44,395 nt of DNA from Verrucomicrobiota bacterium (GTDB taxonomy: Bacteria > Bacteroidota > Bacteroidia > Flavobacteriales_E > Vicingaceae). How positions within the stretch are numbered: position 1 is the stretch's first letter; every line of letters starts with the position of its first letter. The notes below the pieces were generated by a model, which saw only the letters and a list, made by a program, of their open reading frames with translations, searched no databases and had not been told where the DNA came from. Made by a program: the position numbers and the translations under genes. This document shows positions 42,429 to 44,395 of this stretch, piece by piece. The DNA is taken from assembly GCA_002713165.1 (NCBI GenBank), contig PAVT01000069.1:1-44395 (forward strand), given 5' to 3'.

Positions 42429-42842
42429 TTAACAGTGCTCGTCAAAGGCTGCTGTAAGGTTTTCTGCGATCATGTCTGCAGGCCTTCCTTCGATGTGGTG
42501 ACGCTCAATAAAGTGCACCAATTTGCCGTCCTTGAACAAGGCAATGGAAGGCGAAGATGGAGGGTAAGGCAACATGTAATTGCGTGCTTGGGCAACCGCC
42601 TCAGCATCTACGCCTGCAAATACGGTGGTTAAACGGCTGGGTGTTTTAGCGTGCTTAGACGCATGGATGACGGCAGGACGTGCATTGGCTGCGGCACAAC
42701 CGCATACAGAGTTGACCATGACCAATACGGTGCCACTCTCTGGGGCAAGGGCCGCATCTACTTCTGCTGCCGTAGTTAATTCATCAAATCCTACGGTCGT
42801 CAATTCTTCCTTCATGGGGGCTACCAATTCTTCTGGATACAT
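42429..42842 (-). CDS. BrxA/BrxB-family bacilliredoxin
   Basis: This thioredoxin-fold family (formerly YphP/YqiW) reduces mixed disulfides of low-molecular-weight thiols on proteins. The 137-aa sequence has the family opening MYPEELVAPMKEELT, the active site VNSVCGCAAANARP with Cys47 and Cys49 in the CGC form, and YMLPYPPSSPSIALF with the cis-Pro region. HHIEGRPADMIAENL follows. In Bacillota the partner thiol is bacillithiol; whether this organism makes it cannot be told here. Confidence 0.93.
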   Translation of the reverse strand: MYPEELVAPMKEELTTVGFDELTTAAEVDAALAPESGTVLVMVNSVCGCAAANARPAVIHASKHAKTPSRLTTVFAGVDAEAVAQARNYMLPYPPSSPSIALFKDGKLVHFIERHHIEGRPADMIAENLTAAFDEHC

Positions 42843-42864
42843 ATCTTCAGTTTTAAAATTTGTT

Positions 42865-42896
42865 CAAAATTAGGCATCAAAGTAATGCATTGATGC
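42865..42896 (-). promoter_or_regulatory. -7 box and inverted repeat before the bacilliredoxin gene
   Basis: The minus strand has TAATTTTG (42872-42865, exact TAnnTTTG) 22 nt before the start. Directly upstream is a 7-bp inverted repeat, GCATCAA (42874-42880) and TTGATGC (42890-42896), placed between the expected -7 and -33 positions. A regulator bound there would block transcription. Confidence 0.45.
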
Positions 42897-43025
42897 ATTT
42901 TCGATTTAATTAACAGTTGGAAACAACTAGTGTTTAAATGACTTTAAAAGAAGGTCAATTTTCAGGCTTAGTTCTTGAATATTTTGAGTTTGTTCTGTTA
43001 AAAGTAGTTCACGAGATGTTTTTTT

Positions 43026-43280
43026 TTAGTTTGCTTTTTTCAAGATACTGTTAAAGAGATTGGAATTATCCATAGCAAGAAAAGCCAAATCAAAGGATAA
43101 AATCCTAGACAGACTTATCGCTCTTAAATATGAAAGATTTGACTTTCCTTGCTCAATAGCATTATAGGCTTGTTGCGAAATCCCAAGCTGTTTTGCGACT
43201 TCTGATTGTGTCTTTCCTCTTAACTCCCTTATAATATTTAGGTTACGACCGATTGATATTTTATCGCAAATTCTCACCAT
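43026..43280 (-). CDS. XRE-family HTH transcriptional regulator
   Basis: The 84-aa protein is essentially one Cro/C1-type HTH domain at about 11-66. The recognition part is KTQSEVAKQLGISQQAYNAI with the following EQGKSN turn. A short C-terminal tail may aid dimerisation. No partner toxin or other target gene is adjacent. The IS982 element begins 127 bp upstream and may have separated it from former neighbours. Orphan regulators of this size usually bind their own promoter; TACACTAATGTA at 43283-43294 region is a possible site. Confidence 0.85.
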   Translation of the reverse strand: MVRICDKISIGRNLNIIRELRGKTQSEVAKQLGISQQAYNAIEQGKSNLSYLRAISLSRILSFDLAFLAMDNSNLFNSILKKAN

Positions 43281-43407
43281 TTTACACTAATGTATTGATT
43301 GTTAAATACAACCACATTTTGTGAATATACAAAATAAAACGTAACCCATTTATATTGTGCCTTTTAATTAATATTTGAATTGTGAATGCTAAAAATTTAT
43401 ATCTGAC

Positions 43408-43422
43408 ACCCGTTGTGCATTT
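43408..43422 (+). repeat. IS982 terminal inverted repeat, transposase-stop end
   Basis: ACCCGTTGTGCATTT. It overlaps the last bases of the transposase stop codon (43421-43423). It is exactly matched by the repeat at the other end. Confidence 0.95.
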
Positions 43423-44302
43423 AGACGAGATTAACTTTTAAATTATTGATAGGTCTTTCAAAAACGAATTTATTTAGGTGTTGAATCAATGTCATGGAGG
43501 TTATTTTAGACAGTATGCGAGTTTTAAATCCTGCGAAAGATTTCGCATAATTTCTACGAATCATAAATTGATCACAGAGCTGAGAAAATAGCGTTTCAAT
43601 TCTCTTTCTACTTTTTCTAAAAATATAAGGTTGTTTTCGAAGGTTAGATTGATTTTTTCTCATTGGAGTTTCCAGTCTAATATTAGCAGTTTGAAATAAA
43701 TTTAGCTGATATTTAGCGGACAGATAGCCCATATCGCCTAATAAAGTGCAGTTAGCATAACTATAATTTATTTCCTTCAAGTAATGAATATCGTGTACGG
43801 AAGCAGGCGTAATATCAATACTTTGAAAAACTCCCTGAACCGAACAAACTCCATGAATTTTATAACCATAGAAGTACATTTTTTGTGAAGCACAATAGCC
43901 CTTGTCGGGAGCTGAATACTCCGATTCCTTACATATTTTACTTCTTGATGCTCGAGCATTTTTACAAACTTCTGCCGGCATACTGTCGATAATAAAGTAT
44001 TCCTCATTTTCATTGAAGGAAAAAGCAAGCCTCTTACGGATCATTTCAATTTGCGGGAATAAAAACCGCTTTCGTCTGTTATACACGCTGCGTTCAATTT
44101 TTCCCTCTAAAGAACTCTTCCTAATAGTTCTAAAAAGCTGACATTCTGAATCTATACCTAAATATTCAGCCGTTAAATTCATAGCAATTAGTTCCAAATT
44201 ACTAAGTTTTGGCTTTCTTATTTGTCTCAATGGAATGAAGTCAAAATCAAACTTCTGCAAATGATTAAGAATTAATTGGTAATTTTCAATAAAGTTGTTC
44301 AT
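43421..44302 (-). CDS. IS982-family transposase, apparently intact
   Basis: The 293-aa DDE enzyme starts at 44302 (MNNFIENYQLILNHLQ); an earlier in-frame start at 44350 would add 16 residues without family support. The DDE triad is complete: Asp106 in IIDSMPAEVC, Asp190 in LLGDMGYLS, and Glu236 in RKRIETLFSQL. The segment SVYNRRKRFLFPQIE and the basic C-terminus fit the family. No frameshift is seen, so the element could be active. Confidence 0.95.
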   Translation of the reverse strand: MNNFIENYQLILNHLQKFDFDFIPLRQIRKPKLSNLELIAMNLTAEYLGIDSECQLFRTIRKSSLEGKIERSVYNRRKRFLFPQIEMIRKRLAFSFNENEEYFIIDSMPAEVCKNARASRSKICKESEYSAPDKGYCASQKMYFYGYKIHGVCSVQGVFQSIDITPASVHDIHYLKEINYSYANCTLLGDMGYLSAKYQLNLFQTANIRLETPMRKNQSNLRKQPYIFRKSRKRIETLFSQLCDQFMIRRNYAKSFAGFKTRILSKITSMTLIQHLNKFVFERPINNLKVNLV

Positions 44303-44378
44303 GTATTTAAGTATTTGTAATTCAATTAAATATACGCCTTTTTTAGGCAATGGACAACTTTTTTATTTCATTTTTCTC

Positions 44379-44393
44379 AAATGCACAACGGGT
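44379..44393 (-). repeat. IS982 terminal inverted repeat, transposase-start end
   Basis: On the minus strand it reads ACCCGTTGTGCATTT, identical over 15 bp to the other end. Two window bases (TA) remain after it. Confidence 0.95.
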
Positions 44394-44395
44394 TA

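Larger units (their letters stand above)
43408..44393 (-). mobile_element. Complete IS982-family insertion sequence (986 bp)
   Basis: The element is bounded by perfect 15-bp inverted repeats ACCCGTTGTGCATTT at 43408-43422 and its complement at 44379-44393. The ACCC ends, about 1-kb length and single transposase gene are standard for IS982. Only two bases (TA) follow inside the window. The left flank TATCTGAC (43400-43407) is a possible 8-bp target duplication that also begins with TA. Confidence 0.95.

Overview
The window comes from a Bacteroidota chromosome. The evidence is a PorW/SprE-type lipoprotein of the type IX secretion system (T9SS), a large secreted PKD protein with a gliding-motility-type C-terminal sorting domain, a DUF2723 (GT117) membrane glycosyltransferase, the split F-ATP synthase layout (atpBEFHAG without atpDC), start codons mostly lacking Shine-Dalgarno sequences, and promoters of the TTTG / TAnnTTTG type. 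I cannot place it more precisely than phylum.

Layout. Positions 1-240 are the end of an IS4-type insertion sequence, cut by the window edge. Positions 267-1800 hold a short orphan ORF, a degenerate 70-bp tandem repeat array and a class II Fic protein gene. A tRNA-Gln gene (minus strand) follows at 2067-2138. From 2272 to 9379 there are plus-strand genes: the DUF2723 glycosyltransferase, a small secreted protein, gpmI, an M20 dipeptidase and a LEA-like lipoprotein. From 9380 to 13500 there are minus-strand genes: the T9SS-type PKD protein, an epimerase and cysH. recJ (+), trpS (-), plsC-gatC (+) follow. From 17369 to 22530 a minus-strand block carries M23 peptidase, GH3-like enzyme, FadL-like porin and SGNH lipoprotein. 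The plus-strand block 22681-31442 carries porW/sprE, bactofilin, atpZ, an atpI-like gene and atpBEFHAG. A coiled-coil membrane protein (-) and a plus-strand run (comF, free-Met-sulfoxide reductase, Ig-like lipoprotein, PQQ-type sugar dehydrogenase, M2 metallopeptidase) lead to the minus-strand translation block rplM-rpsI / rpsB-tsf / pyrH-frr at 38230-42258. Bacilliredoxin, an XRE regulator and a complete 986-bp IS982-family element close the window.

Most of the window is ordinary core genome. The signals I think deserve a second look are: (1) about 3.5 copies of a 70-bp degenerate repeat in front of the Fic gene, each with GGGTA/TACCC half-sites at fixed spacing, probably an operator array for the Fic protein's own C-terminal DNA-binding domain; (2) six genes whose promoter -7 box ends only 4-5 nt before the start codon, implying leaderless or nearly leaderless mRNAs; (3) a perfect 13-bp hairpin directly after atpE, suited to uncoupling c-subunit expression from the rest of the operon; (4) hairpins in the leaders of rplM and rpsB; (5) three convergent gene pairs whose stop codons abut or overlap.

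All functional names rest on motifs and family knowledge read from the sequence; no database search was run.
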